A stretch of 64,000 bases of DNA from G963662655 sp963666875 (lineage in GTDB: Bacteria; Cloacimonadota; Cloacimonadia; Cloacimonadales; JAIOQZ01). The notes under the pieces are model-generated. The model saw nothing but the letters and a program-made list of their open reading frames with translations, did no database searches and was not told the DNA's origin. Position numbers and translations under genes: made by a program. Location of the stretch: positions 25,615 through 89,614 of the forward strand of contig CAXXPU010000004.1 in the NCBI GenBank assembly GCA_963666875.2, given 5' to 3'. Below are positions 44,046-53,600 of the stretch, one piece after another (within the stretch, counting starts at the first letter, position 1; every line of letters starts with the position of its first letter).

Positions 44046-44619
44046 AAAGAAAGACACGAAGAATAAAGCGGAAGCGATGAACGAAGAAGTCGAAATCCCG
44101 ATCGTGGACGAATCGGAAGGAAAAGCCGAAGAAGTGCAGGAAGACGAACTGACCATCCTACGGCGCGAGAATCAGCAGCTCAAGGACAAGTACATGCGCA
44201 CGATGGCGGAGTTCGAGAACTTCCGCCGCCGCAACATGGAAGAGCGTGCGCAATGGATCAAGAACGCCACGCAGCAGCTCGTACTGGAGATTTGTGAGGT
44301 GATCGACAACTTCGAGCGTGCTCTGGACGCCGGCAAGCAGGAACACCAGTTCGACAGCTTCCTCAAGGGCGTCGAGCTGATCCACCAGCAGATGCTATCA
44401 ACCTTGAAGAAAGAAGGTGTGGAGAAGATCGAAGCCATGGGAAAAGAATTCGATCCCATGTACCACGACGCAATCGCGCACATTCCCTCGGATTACGACG
44501 AGGACATTGTCTGCCAAGTGATCCAGAACGGTTACGTGATGAACAACCGCGTGATCCGGCCGTCGAAGGTCGTCGTTTCCAACGGCGAAAAGCCGGTTAA
44601 TATTGAAAATAAGGAATAA
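44032..44619 (+). CDS. grpE: Nucleotide exchange factor GrpE
   Basis: A 195-residue co-chaperone that releases ADP from DnaK. A charged N-terminal tail is followed by a long coiled coil (LTILRRENQQLKDKYMRTMA, then EFENFRRRNMEER) and the C-terminal beta-wing domain (EKIEAMGKEFDPMYHDAI ... VIQNGYVMNNRVIRPSKV). The start ATG 44032 lies inside hrcA; a later internal Met is possible, but the overlap fits tight coupling. It is followed by dnaK after 24 nt. Confidence 0.94.
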   Translation: MKKDKKKDTKNKAEAMNEEVEIPIVDESEGKAEEVQEDELTILRRENQQLKDKYMRTMAEFENFRRRNMEERAQWIKNATQQLVLEICEVIDNFERALDAGKQEHQFDSFLKGVELIHQQMLSTLKKEGVEKIEAMGKEFDPMYHDAIAHIPSDYDEDIVCQVIQNGYVMNNRVIRPSKVVVSNGEKPVNIENKE

Positions 44620-44643
44620 AAAATAGACAAGGAGGAATGATCA

Positions 44644-46584
44644 ATGGGAAAGATCATCGGAATTGACCTCGGCACGACCAACTCGTGCGTAGCGGTGATG
44701 GAAGGCGGAAAACCCGTCGTAATCACCAATGCGGAAGGAAATCGCACAACCCCGTCCGTTGTTGGATTCTCCAAAGATGGACAGAAACTGGTGGGACAGC
44801 TTGCCAAACGTCAGGCGATCACCAACTCGAAGAACACCGTCGCCTCGATCAAGCGCTTCGTCGGTCGCAAGATCAACGAAGTCGGCTCGGAACTCGAGAT
44901 CGTCGGTTACCCGGTTCGAAGCGGCAAGCACGGCGAAGCGACCGTTTACATCGAGAACACCAAGAAAGAATACACGCCGCAGGAGATCTCCGCGTTCACC
45001 CTGCAAAAGATGAAAGAGACCGCCGAATCCTACCTCGGTCAGGAGATCAAGGAAGCCGTAATCACGGTTCCGGCATACTTTAACGACGCACAGCGCCAGG
45101 CAACCAAAGATGCCGGTCGCATCGCGGGTCTTGATGTCAAGCGCATCATCAACGAGCCCACTGCGGCAGCGCTGGCATACGGACTCGAGAGCAAGAAGGA
45201 AGAGAAAGTCGCGGTCTATGACCTGGGCGGCGGAACCTTCGATATCTCGATCCTCGATATCGCGGAAGGCGTCGTGGAAGTGCTTTCCACCAATGGCGAC
45301 ACTCACCTGGGCGGCGACGACTTCGACAAGAAGATCATCGACTGGATCGTTGTTGAATTCAAGAAAGCGGAAGGCGTCGATCTCTCGGGCGATCCGATGG
45401 CAATGCAGCGACTCAAGGAAGCCGCCGAGAAAGCCAAGATCGAGCTTTCCGGAACCGAAAGCACCGACATCAATCTTCCGTTCATCACGGCAGACGCGTC
45501 CGGTCCCAAGCATCTCAACCTGAACCTCAGCCGTTCGCAGTTCAACCGCATGACCGCGGACCTCATCGAGCGCTCGATTCGTCCGTGCCAGAGCGCGCTC
45601 AAGGACGCGAACCTTGGCATCGGCGACATAGATGAAGTGCTCCTGGTGGGCGGCAGCACACGTATCCCAGCAGTTCAGGAAGCGGTGGAAAAATTCTTCG
45701 GCAAGAAGCCGAACCGTAGCGTGAACCCGGACGAAGTGGTGGCTGTCGGCGCCGCGATCCAGGGCGGTATCCTGGCTGGCGACGAGAACCTCGACAGCAT
45801 CCTGCTGCTCGATGTAACCCCGCTCTCTCTGGGTATCGAGACCCTCGGCGGTGTAATGACCGCGCTCATCCCGCGCAATACCACCATCCCCACCAAGAAG
45901 AGCCAGATTTTCTCCACGGCGGCGGACAATCAAACCGCGGTATCCATCCATGTGCTACAGGGCGAACGCTCCATGGCGCAGGACAACCGCACGCTGGGTC
46001 GCTTCGACCTAGTCGGAATCGCACCGGCCCCGCGCGGCATGCCGCAGATCGAAGTAATCTTCGATATCGATGCCAATGGTATCCTGCACGTCTCCGCAAA
46101 GGACAAAGGCACCGGCAAAGAGCAGTCGATCAAGATCGAACGCACCGGCTCGCTGAACGAGGAAGAAATCGACCGTATGGTCAAGGATGCCGAAGCGCAC
46201 GCGGAAGAAGACAAGAAGCGCAAAGAAAGCATCGCGTCCCGCAACGAACTCGACACCCTGATCTTCAGCACCGAGAAGAGCCTTGGCGAATACAAGGATC
46301 AGCTTTCTAATGACGAAGTGAAAAACGTCGAAGAGGCGATCAAGGAAGCGAAAGAGAAGCTCGAGAAGGGTCAGACGAAGGAAGACTTTGAGAAGGCCCG
46401 TGACGAGTTGGCGAAAAAAGCCCAGAAGATCGGCGAAATCATGTACCAGAAGATGCAGCAGGAACAGGGCGGCGCACAGCCTGGTCCCGAAGACTTCCAG
46501 CAGCAACAGCAACAGGCGCAACAGGAACAACCGAAGAACGACGGTCCGGTTGACGCCGACTTCGAAGTGGTGGACGACGAATAG
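44644..46584 (+). CDS. dnaK: Molecular chaperone DnaK (Hsp70)
   Basis: A 646-residue Hsp70. The ATPase domain begins KIIGIDLGTTNSCVAVMEG and includes NEPTAAALAYGL, DLGGGTFDISIL and VGGSTRIPAVQ. The substrate-binding domain (DVTPLSLGIETLGGVM) and helical lid follow, with a Gln-rich linker and the conserved acidic end FEVVDDE that contacts J-proteins. The start is ATG 44644 with AAGGAGGAA upstream. It is the third gene of the HrcA-controlled unit. Confidence 0.98.
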   Translation: MGKIIGIDLGTTNSCVAVMEGGKPVVITNAEGNRTTPSVVGFSKDGQKLVGQLAKRQAITNSKNTVASIKRFVGRKINEVGSELEIVGYPVRSGKHGEATVYIENTKKEYTPQEISAFTLQKMKETAESYLGQEIKEAVITVPAYFNDAQRQATKDAGRIAGLDVKRIINEPTAAALAYGLESKKEEKVAVYDLGGGTFDISILDIAEGVVEVLSTNGDTHLGGDDFDKKIIDWIVVEFKKAEGVDLSGDPMAMQRLKEAAEKAKIELSGTESTDINLPFITADASGPKHLNLNLSRSQFNRMTADLIERSIRPCQSALKDANLGIGDIDEVLLVGGSTRIPAVQEAVEKFFGKKPNRSVNPDEVVAVGAAIQGGILAGDENLDSILLLDVTPLSLGIETLGGVMTALIPRNTTIPTKKSQIFSTAADNQTAVSIHVLQGERSMAQDNRTLGRFDLVGIAPAPRGMPQIEVIFDIDANGILHVSAKDKGTGKEQSIKIERTGSLNEEEIDRMVKDAEAHAEEDKKRKESIASRNELDTLIFSTEKSLGEYKDQLSNDEVKNVEEAIKEAKEKLEKGQTKEDFEKARDELAKKAQKIGEIMYQKMQQEQGGAQPGPEDFQQQQQQAQQEQPKNDGPVDADFEVVDDE

Positions 46585-46608
46585 CAAACCAATCCAGAGA
46601 TTGGTTTG
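46585..46608 (+). other. Stem-loop directly after dnaK
   Basis: A perfect 10-bp stem CAAACCAATC (46585-46594) / GATTGGTTTG (46599-46608) with a CAGA loop starts on the base after the dnaK stop. No T-run follows, so it is more likely to protect or process the mRNA than to terminate it. Confidence 0.7.
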
Positions 46609-46643
46609 AAGAAGTCAGAATACAGGAGTCAGTAGCTGAAAGG

Positions 46644-46910
46644 AACGCGGACGTCCCCGTCCGCATCCCTGGAACACTGGGTCTCCGGAAATTCCAACTT
46701 CTGAATGTGTCGCTTGCGACTCTTCCGAATGTTGGGATTTTACGGCTTCGCTCGGACATTCGGAAGTTTGGTACCATGAGAGATGCAGGCAAGGGTGCCT
46801 GCGTACCATGTAGGGACAACCCTCCGTGTCTGCCCGTCCCTCACTGTAGGCGCCGATCTCCGAGCGGCGTTCTCATAGAGAATGCCAGGCTGGAGCTTGG
46901 CGGTTCATAG
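46644..46910. repeat. Cluster of dispersed hairpin repeats between dnaK and dnaJ
   Basis: It contains GCGGACG-TCCC-CGTCCGC (46645-46662 region), an 11-bp perfect inverted repeat CTTCCGAATGT (46722-46732) / ACATTCGGAAG (46756-46766), and GCAGGC-AAGGGT-GCCTGC followed by GTACC (about 46785-46806), related to the elements at 27296 and 42741. No supported gene lies in 46585-47011. Confidence 0.65.
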
Positions 46911-46949
46911 AGAAACGATCCCATGTATGGGATGACGATAAAATAAAAG

Positions 46950-46996
46950 CCTTACTCAGCCTCCTTCGGCGATGTCGAAGGAGGTCTGGAGTAAGG
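46950..46996 (+). promoter_or_regulatory. Long leader hairpin just upstream of dnaJ
   Basis: CCTTACTC (46950-46957) pairs with GAGTAAGG (46989-46996), and CCTCCTTCG (46960-46968) with CGAAGGAGG (46976-46984). This gives a 17-bp interrupted stem with a 7-nt loop that ends 15 nt before the dnaJ start. The probable Shine-Dalgarno site GAGGTG (47001-47006) stays outside the stem. Confidence 0.7.
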
Positions 46997-47011
46997 ACAT
47001 GAGGTGCATCG

Positions 47012-48166
47012 ATGGCAAAACGTGATTATTATGAAGTGCTTGGAGTAGAGAAAACAGCCGAACCGGCAGAAATCAAGAAGGCTTACCGCAAGCTCGCGAT
47101 GATGTATCATCCGGACAAGAACAAGGACCATCCGGAGGCGGAAGAGAAATTCAAGGAGGCGGCGGAAGCATACGAAGTGCTGAGCGACGCGGACAAACGC
47201 CAGAAATACGACCAGTACGGTCACGCAGGACTGGAAGGCGCGTTCGGCGGCGGCGGATTCTCGTGGCAGGACTTCACCCATCAGGGTGAGTTCAGCGACA
47301 TCTTCAGCGGCTTCAGCAGCATTTTCGAGAGCTTTTTCGGAGGTGGCGGAGGTTTCGGCGGCGGTGGACAGCGCCAGCAGCCCAATCGCGGCGAAGACCT
47401 GCAACTTACCCTCTCGCTCAAACTCAAAGAGATTGCCAGCGGTGTCGAAAAGAAGATCAAGATCAGCGTGATGGAACCATGTGAGACGTGCCACGGAACC
47501 GGCTCCAGCGACGGCAAGAGCACGACCTGCTCGCAATGCCACGGCACGGGGCAGATCCGGCAGTTGCGCCGATCGTTCTTCGGTCAGGTGGCGACGGTGG
47601 TCGCTTGCCCGAGCTGTCGCGGCGAAGGCAAGATTATCGACAATCCGTGCCCCAAGTGCAACGCCGACGGGCGCGTATCCATCACCAAGACGATCAACGT
47701 ACACATTCCGGCAGGCGTCTCGGAAGGTCAGTACATCCGCCTGCGCGGTCAGGGAAACATCGGACGGCGCGGCGGTCAGCGCGGCGACATTATCGTGATC
47801 ATCCAGGAGAAAGAGGACGATATCTTCCAGCGCGACGGCAACAACCTTGTCTGCGACTTCCCCATCAGTTTCTCGCAGGCGGCGCTGGGAACCGAGCTTC
47901 AGATCCCGACTCTCACCGGTAAAGTCAAGATGAAGGTACCGGCGGGAACTCAGTCCGGAAAGGTGTTCCGTATCCGCGGACAGGGTCTGCCGGAGGTTAA
48001 CAGCGGTTATCGCGGCGACCTCTACGTACACGTACGCGTCATCACGCCAACCAAGCTCAATGCGGAAGAGAGACGGCTGCTCGAGGAACTCGCGCAATAC
48101 GATTCCGAGAAGCGCCTCCAACCCGGTAAATCCTTCCTCAACAAGCTTAAGGAATTCTTCGTCTGA
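47012..48166 (+). CDS. dnaJ: Chaperone DnaJ (Hsp40)
   Basis: A 384-residue type I J-protein that delivers substrates to DnaK and stimulates its ATPase. It has the J-domain with the HPD motif (MMYHPDKNKD), a long Gly/Phe-rich linker (FGGGGGFGGGG), the zinc region with four CxxCxGxG-type repeats (CETCHGTG, CSQCHGTG, CPSCRGEG, CPKCNADG), and the C-terminal peptide-binding domains. The start is ATG 47012. It lies 427 nt from dnaK behind repeats and a leader hairpin, so it may be regulated partly apart from the upstream heat-shock genes. Its stop overlaps the next ATG. Confidence 0.97.
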   Translation: MAKRDYYEVLGVEKTAEPAEIKKAYRKLAMMYHPDKNKDHPEAEEKFKEAAEAYEVLSDADKRQKYDQYGHAGLEGAFGGGGFSWQDFTHQGEFSDIFSGFSSIFESFFGGGGGFGGGGQRQQPNRGEDLQLTLSLKLKEIASGVEKKIKISVMEPCETCHGTGSSDGKSTTCSQCHGTGQIRQLRRSFFGQVATVVACPSCRGEGKIIDNPCPKCNADGRVSITKTINVHIPAGVSEGQYIRLRGQGNIGRRGGQRGDIIVIIQEKEDDIFQRDGNNLVCDFPISFSQAALGTELQIPTLTGKVKMKVPAGTQSGKVFRIRGQGLPEVNSGYRGDLYVHVRVITPTKLNAEERRLLEELAQYDSEKRLQPGKSFLNKLKEFFV

Positions 48167-48897
48167 TGCCGGCGTACTACTGTCCCGACCTCAAGGCCGC
48201 AAGCAAACGGGCCGTCCTCACGGGCGAGGAATTTCACCACCTATCGCACGTCATGCGGAAGCAGACCGGGCAGACCATCCTGCTGACCAACGGCCAGGGG
48301 CTTCTGGCACGGGCGATCATCGTCAAGCTCGAGAAAAAGAACGCCATCATGGATATCCTCTCCATCGAAGAGAAATCGTTCGGAAGACCGCGCATCGGAG
48401 TCGCGTTCTCGCTCCTGCGCAACAAGCACGACCATCTGATCGTCGAAAAGCTTACCGAGCTCGGTTTCAAGGAGTTCTTCCCCTACATCGGCGAATTTAC
48501 GGTTCGAAAGGACACTGGGAACGTTATCGAGAAGTTCGAGGCGGTCGCGATCTCGGCCATCAAGCAATGCGACGGCGCTTTCCTGCCAAGGATTCACCCG
48601 GTGATGGACTTTCAGAATGTCATTGCGCGGATTCGTGAAGAGGGATTCCGCCCATTGGTGGCGTGCGAATGGAAGCAAAAAGCGAATCGCTACCGACTGA
48701 TCGACGACGACAGCGATCTGTGCCTGGTCATCGGACCGGAGGGCGGTTTTTCTGAAGACGAACGAACGTGGATTCAGGAGCAGAAGATCGAAACGTTTTC
48801 ACTCGGCAATCACATCGTCAGAGCGGAAACGGCTGCCATCGCGGCGGGTGGACTGTTGACGGGGATTCTGTTAGCAAAGGACCCGGAGTTTTATTAA
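48166..48897 (+). CDS. rsmE: 16S rRNA m3U1498 methyltransferase
   Basis: A 243-residue SPOUT-class methyltransferase that uses SAM to methylate U1498 of 16S rRNA. It has the N-terminal PUA-like part (EEFHHLSHVMRKQTGQTILL) and the knotted C-terminal domain with LVIGPEGGFSEDE and LGNHIVRAETAAIAAGG. The length is typical. The start ATG 48166 shares one base with the dnaJ stop; a dnaJ-rsmE pair is common in bacteria. Confidence 0.94.
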   Translation: MPAYYCPDLKAASKRAVLTGEEFHHLSHVMRKQTGQTILLTNGQGLLARAIIVKLEKKNAIMDILSIEEKSFGRPRIGVAFSLLRNKHDHLIVEKLTELGFKEFFPYIGEFTVRKDTGNVIEKFEAVAISAIKQCDGAFLPRIHPVMDFQNVIARIREEGFRPLVACEWKQKANRYRLIDDDSDLCLVIGPEGGFSEDERTWIQEQKIETFSLGNHIVRAETAAIAAGGLLTGILLAKDPEFY

Positions 48898-48958
48898 TCT
48901 CCACCATTAGGATATGGCAACCACATTAACAAAACCACACCCCTGATTAACATTTTAC

Positions 48959-48988
48959 TTGACAGGAATATTTCTCAGTCCATTACTT
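48959..48988 (+). promoter_or_regulatory. Possible promoter of the orphan lipoprotein
   Basis: TTGACA (48959-48964) and a weak TTACTT (48983-48988) are spaced by 18 nt, 26 nt ahead of the start codon. The region is AT-rich. Confidence 0.35.
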
Positions 48989-49014
48989 GTACATAATGTA
49001 TTGGGAGGTATCCA

Positions 49015-49923
49015 ATGAAACAATCAAGAAGTATCACAGCGTCTTTAATCCTTTGTATCAGCGCCTTAATTCTATCTTCATGCGCATCTGGACCGAAAAA
49101 AATTCAGACATTTCAATATCAAGATTACTTTGTTGAGAATCCTAAGCAGGTCGAGAAAGGTCTTTCGGTTGAGCTTGTTCCTTTGGGCAACGGAAATTAC
49201 AAAGACCATGTTGAGCTATATGGCTTTACAAAAGACGATCTTCCAAGCGATTGGCGCATGAATTCCATGTCATATTATCCAGAAGTTGTCGATGGCAAGA
49301 ATATTGCCTATACTTTCGGTGTTGAGAAATCAATCGTGGCTTTTTCTGTAAAAATCGAGAACAACACAGGTCATATCCTGAGAATGGGTGATGCAAGAAT
49401 ATATCTCCGAGTTGAAGATGAAGAACCGATCAAGGCATTCTCTTCAATCGGGAATCCCAATCTTGTAAACCATCCGGTAAAGAATGGAAGCACAACTAAG
49501 TTTGTGCCCTACCCGGCAAGTTATATCGATAATGACAATTCTGTTGTTGATTTCATCACCAGGCAAGAAATCGAATGGGATCAAAATCGGGAGAAACCTC
49601 TCCTTTCCCTGACCTATCACTATGGCACACTTGCACAGGTTATCAAGGCAAACAAGAAAAACTATAAACTGATAAACTCTGTAGATAAGGAAATCCTTCC
49701 TGGAGACACATATTCAGGGCTTCTCGTATTCCCGGCTCTTGTCTCCTGGCCGGAAGCAGAAGTGAAATTCTATGATGTAACGACTCAAACTGACGCCGCA
49801 GGAAACCCCACTGAAAAAGTGACGCTGAATTTCAAGTGTAAACTTCAGAATGGACAATATTGGTGGGATAGCGAGAAGAAGGAATGGATTCCTGGTGATC
49901 CGCCATCAGTTTCCGTCAAGTAG
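49015..49923 (+). CDS. Lipoprotein of unknown function
   Basis: A 302-residue predicted lipoprotein. MKQSRSITASLILCISALIL is followed by SSC, with the lipidated Cys at residue 23. I do not recognise the rest; it looks beta-rich, with a segment EKSIVAFSVKIENNTGHILR that resembles an immunoglobulin-like shell, and no catalytic motif. The start is ATG 49015 after GGGAGG. Third-position use is noticeably AT-richer than in rsmE or dnaJ next to it, which may mean recent transfer or low expression. It has its own promoter candidate and terminator, so it is a stand-alone unit. Confidence 0.75.
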   Translation: MKQSRSITASLILCISALILSSCASGPKKIQTFQYQDYFVENPKQVEKGLSVELVPLGNGNYKDHVELYGFTKDDLPSDWRMNSMSYYPEVVDGKNIAYTFGVEKSIVAFSVKIENNTGHILRMGDARIYLRVEDEEPIKAFSSIGNPNLVNHPVKNGSTTKFVPYPASYIDNDNSVVDFITRQEIEWDQNREKPLLSLTYHYGTLAQVIKANKKNYKLINSVDKEILPGDTYSGLLVFPALVSWPEAEVKFYDVTTQTDAAGNPTEKVTLNFKCKLQNGQYWWDSEKKEWIPGDPPSVSVK

Positions 49924-49941
49924 GTTAAATTACGTATCGAT

Positions 49942-49970
49942 AAGGCTGTATTTTTTAATACAGCCTTTAT
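49942..49970. terminator. Bidirectional terminator
   Basis: An 11-bp stem AAGGCTGTATT (49942-49952) / AATACAGCCTT (49957-49967) with a T4 loop lies between convergent genes, followed by a T-rich stretch on the plus strand. Confidence 0.75.
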
Positions 49971-50539
49971 CATTTCATCCACAAAATCAGCTTCGCCGCA
50001 GCCAGTAAATCCTTCGCAACGTAATCCGGCTTGTACTGCCATTTCTCGCGATCGTTCAGAAACGCATCCCAGCCATAGCCCGTCTGCACCAGAATCGTTT
50101 TCAATCCCGCTTTCTTGCCGAACGCGACATCGGAATACTTATCGCCAATCATGAACGAATCTTTTAACGTAATATCGTATTTCTCCTGCGCCTGACGAAA
50201 CATGCCCAGACCGGGCTTGCGGTCCTCGTGCCGGATATTCCATGGCTCGATGGTTCCTTCGTGGTGGTAGGGTGAGATGATCACGTCATCGACGTGGGCG
50301 TCGTCTTTCTTGAGTAGCTCGTGCATTTTTTTGTGGACTCGTTCGAGGTCGTCGAAGGTGTAGTAGCCGCGCGCGATACCGGACTGGTTGGTCACAATGA
50401 TAACCAGGTAGCCAGCGCGGTTCAACAGTGCAATGGCTTTGGCTGCATTCGGAAACAGGATGAAATCGTCCGGGTGGTTGATGTATCCCACCTCGTCCTT
50501 GTTGATGGTTCCGTCGCGGTCGAGAAATACGGTTTTCAT
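49970..50539 (-). CDS. HAD-family phosphatase, GmhB/HisB-N-like
   Basis: A 189-residue HAD phosphatase resembling D-glycero-D-manno-heptose 1,7-bisphosphate 7-phosphatase (GmhB), which acts in LPS heptose synthesis. FLDRDGTIN gives nucleophile Asp7 and Asp9; VTNQSGIARG, DRKPGLGMF and MIGDKYSDV supply motifs II-IV. In GmhB a Cys/His loop between motifs II and III binds zinc; here the corresponding stretch (SPYHHEGTIEPWNIRHED) has no Cys. The zinc site is therefore changed or lost, and the substrate may differ. The start is ATG 50539; the Shine-Dalgarno site is modest. Confidence 0.82.
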   Translation of the reverse strand: MKTVFLDRDGTINKDEVGYINHPDDFILFPNAAKAIALLNRAGYLVIIVTNQSGIARGYYTFDDLERVHKKMHELLKKDDAHVDDVIISPYHHEGTIEPWNIRHEDRKPGLGMFRQAQEKYDITLKDSFMIGDKYSDVAFGKKAGLKTILVQTGYGWDAFLNDREKWQYKPDYVAKDLLAAAKLILWMK

Positions 50540-50563
50540 TGCCCATTCCTATTATCTAAAAGA

Positions 50564-50660
50564 CCCTCACCTCAGTCCTCTCCCGCAAGCGGGAGAGGAA
50601 GCAGAGATTCAGAAACATGATGTTCCCTCTCCCGCTTGCGGGAGAGGGTCAGGGTGAGGG
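50564..50660. repeat. CCCTCACC-type repeat, inverted pair
   Basis: Two nearly identical copies face each other. The left one (50564-50598) reads CCCTCACC ... CCTCTCCCGCAAGCGGGAG, and the right one (50625-50660) is its reverse complement ending GTCAGGGTGAGGG. Each copy also holds its own stem CTCTCCCGC / GCGGGAGAG. The right end touches the stop codon of the giant surface gene at 50661. Confidence 0.9.
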
Positions 50661-53600
50661 CTATTTCAGCATTATCATCTTGCGAATATCGTTGATCGTC
50701 TCCTGATCGGACACAGCTCTGAACTTGCAGAAGTAGATACCGGACGAAACCGGCTTGGCGGAATCGTCTTGACCATCCCACTTGATCGAGTGGAAGCCGG
50801 ACTTGATTTCTTCGTCGCAAAGCCTCTTCACAAGCTGTCCGCGCGTATTGTAGATCAGAATTTCCACCTTCGAATCGTATTTCAAGCCGAATTTAACCTT
50901 GGTCTCCGGATTGAAGGGATTCGGGTAGTTCTGATACATGACGGTCACTTCTGGCTCAACGCCGTCACCGCCGGTCGAAACCGGTCCCATGGTGAAGCTG
51001 AATTCAGACGGATCGGCGTCGATGTCGATGATCGCGGCGACCGATTGGTATCCTTCCTTCTCGAGCATCACGCGGTAGGCTTCCATATAGACATCCGCGA
51101 GCGATACCGTGCCCAGTTCGTCCGTCAATTCGTCGAATTCCATGTTGTAGAGTCCATCATCGCCGAACACGCCCACCAGGACATCTTCGATCGGCGTGGT
51201 TCCGTCGGTCTCGAATACCGAGATGGTCACATCGGCGAAGCGCTTCACGACAATATTGTCGGTGAAAATCTCGTCACTGCTGCCGGACGAATAGACCGCA
51301 GTCAGACCATACCGGTATGTTCCGTCGGGATCGTCCAGCAGGTCGTCGATATAGAATTCATCGGTCGTCTGCGCGATCTCGTGCCAGTTGCCGTCGTCGA
51401 GTTTACGTTTGATCGAGTAGTAGGTCAGGTCGCGCTGTTGATGCGGCGATCGATCCTTACGCGATTTGTTGTTTCGCAGCGCAGTCGAGCTGGAGGTGTA
51501 GTGCTCCCAATTAAGATGCACGCGATAGACCGCATCCATGGTCCAGGTGAATTCCTGTGGCTGGATCGGAGAAAAGACCGCCAGCGGTATCTGCTTACGC
51601 ATCATGTTGCCGGCCTTGTCGGTCGCCACCAACTTGATGGTGTATTGTCCGTCTCCGGAGCCATTGTCCTGAATCGCATCGCGCAATGTCCAGATCACCA
51701 GCGAATCGGAATCCACATACGGTCCGTAGGAGTGTGATCCGGCCACGATTTCGTCGCTCGAATCGAACAGGGTGATCTTGGTCAGGTTCGGCGTGTAGTA
51801 GAGTCCCGATGTGAGATCGGAGTATTTGACCTGAAGCGCGGCGATACCGGTACTCGATTCGGTGGTGTCGCCGACAACCTCGTGATAGACTCCGTTGATA
51901 TCGCGATAGAGCACTTCCACGGGCTCCGGCACGACCGTATCGTACATCATGTATTCGTATAAGTGATTTACAGCGCCCAGTTCATTTTCGGCGCGCACGC
52001 TGATCGTGTAGAGACCGTCGTCTTCCCCATCGGTGTGCAGCTCGCCGTCCAGCTCCAGCCTGACTACCAGGCTCGAATCGGTCACCTCGTAATAGAGGTC
52101 GCCGCCGTGCGGTGAAGAAACGGAATCTCCGCTGGGGAACGCCATGCGGATGTAGGTCAGATCCCAATCCTGCACAATGCCGAAGTAGTCCCTGAATTCA
52201 GCCTGGAACTCCGCCGGCTCGAATTCGTGCGTGTTCATGTAGGTGTAGTCCATGCCCCACGGCTCCCAGTCGATCATCTCCGGCGTCGGATCGGACACGA
52301 AGAGGAAGTCGAAGGTGTAGGTCTTGGAATTGCCTGCCATATCGGTCACTTTCAGCGCGATCTTGTAGTTGGCCGATTCGTCCTCGCCCGGCACGATGGG
52401 ATCGTTCAGTACCCACCGATACTGACTGCCGACCACTCGTTTCACACCCGAAACCAGGTTGCCATTCGCATCCTGAAGGACGAGATAGGTCAGGTTCGGT
52501 GCCGGATTCAGACCGGATGTGGCGTCGGAGAAGTTGACCATGATCGAATCGATACGTCCGGAGTAGTAGTTGCTGCGCAGGAATCCGCGAAGCGGACTAT
52601 CCTTGTGGCCGATGATCGATTCACGATTGATGCTGACGTTAAATTCTGGCTGACTGCCTTCCTTCGTGGCGTCTCGCGAAGTCACGGGATAGGAATTGAC
52701 CGTCAGGTTGCTGTAAACCGGCTTGGTGCGGTCGTAGGTGAAGGAATATCCCATCGGGATCTCCTCCTCCGAATTCAGCACCAGATAGACGCTAACCTGG
52801 AACAGTCCGTCATCGACACCTGTATCGGAAAGCTCTTCCTGGAATTGCAGGTTGATCACGGTCGTGGAGTCGGTGTAGCTGAAGCTGAGTTCCGCACCTG
52901 CGCCCTCACTCGGTGACGATGGATCGCCGATGATATTGCCGTCCGGATGCAGCGCTTCGATATAGCTATGGTCGGTATCGATATCCTCTTCCATAAGCTC
53001 ATAGACTTCGACCGACACGTGGTTGACCGAGCCGTTCTGATAGGAGAGATCTTTTGGATAGAAGTCCGCCTGCACCGTGTTGAGGAGGAATCGAATGCTA
53101 TCGATGTAGGTGTTCCCAGCCAGATCGTTCACGGTGGTCAGCACGTAAAAGTCTTTGTTGATCGCCTTGAGCGGTGAATTGAGGATATAGCGAACGGTAT
53201 TGGTCGAAGGCTGGCTCCCCACACCCGCTACGAGCTCGTCATCCTCGTTGTAGAGGCGAATATTGCACAGTTCTATCGCGATGCCGTAGTTATCCGAGAC
53301 CGATGCCTCGCAGAACTCGATCGGCTGATTGATCTCCTCGCCGCCGTCGATGTATTCGTAGGTGTTGTCTTCCAGAGAAAGCCCGACATTATCCACCTCC
53401 GGCATGATGTTGTCGAACGAGAAGGTGTAGGTCTCGCCAAACGCGACGCCGTCGGTGTTTTCGAGCCGGTACTCCACCTCGTACTCGCCAATAAGCGATA
53501 GTGGATCGTCCAGCGCGAGGTTCAAGGTATAGAGCGGAGCCTGACTGTCGTCCAGATCGAGCGTAGCGCCCTCGCCATCCTCGATTACGCCGCCAGAGGG

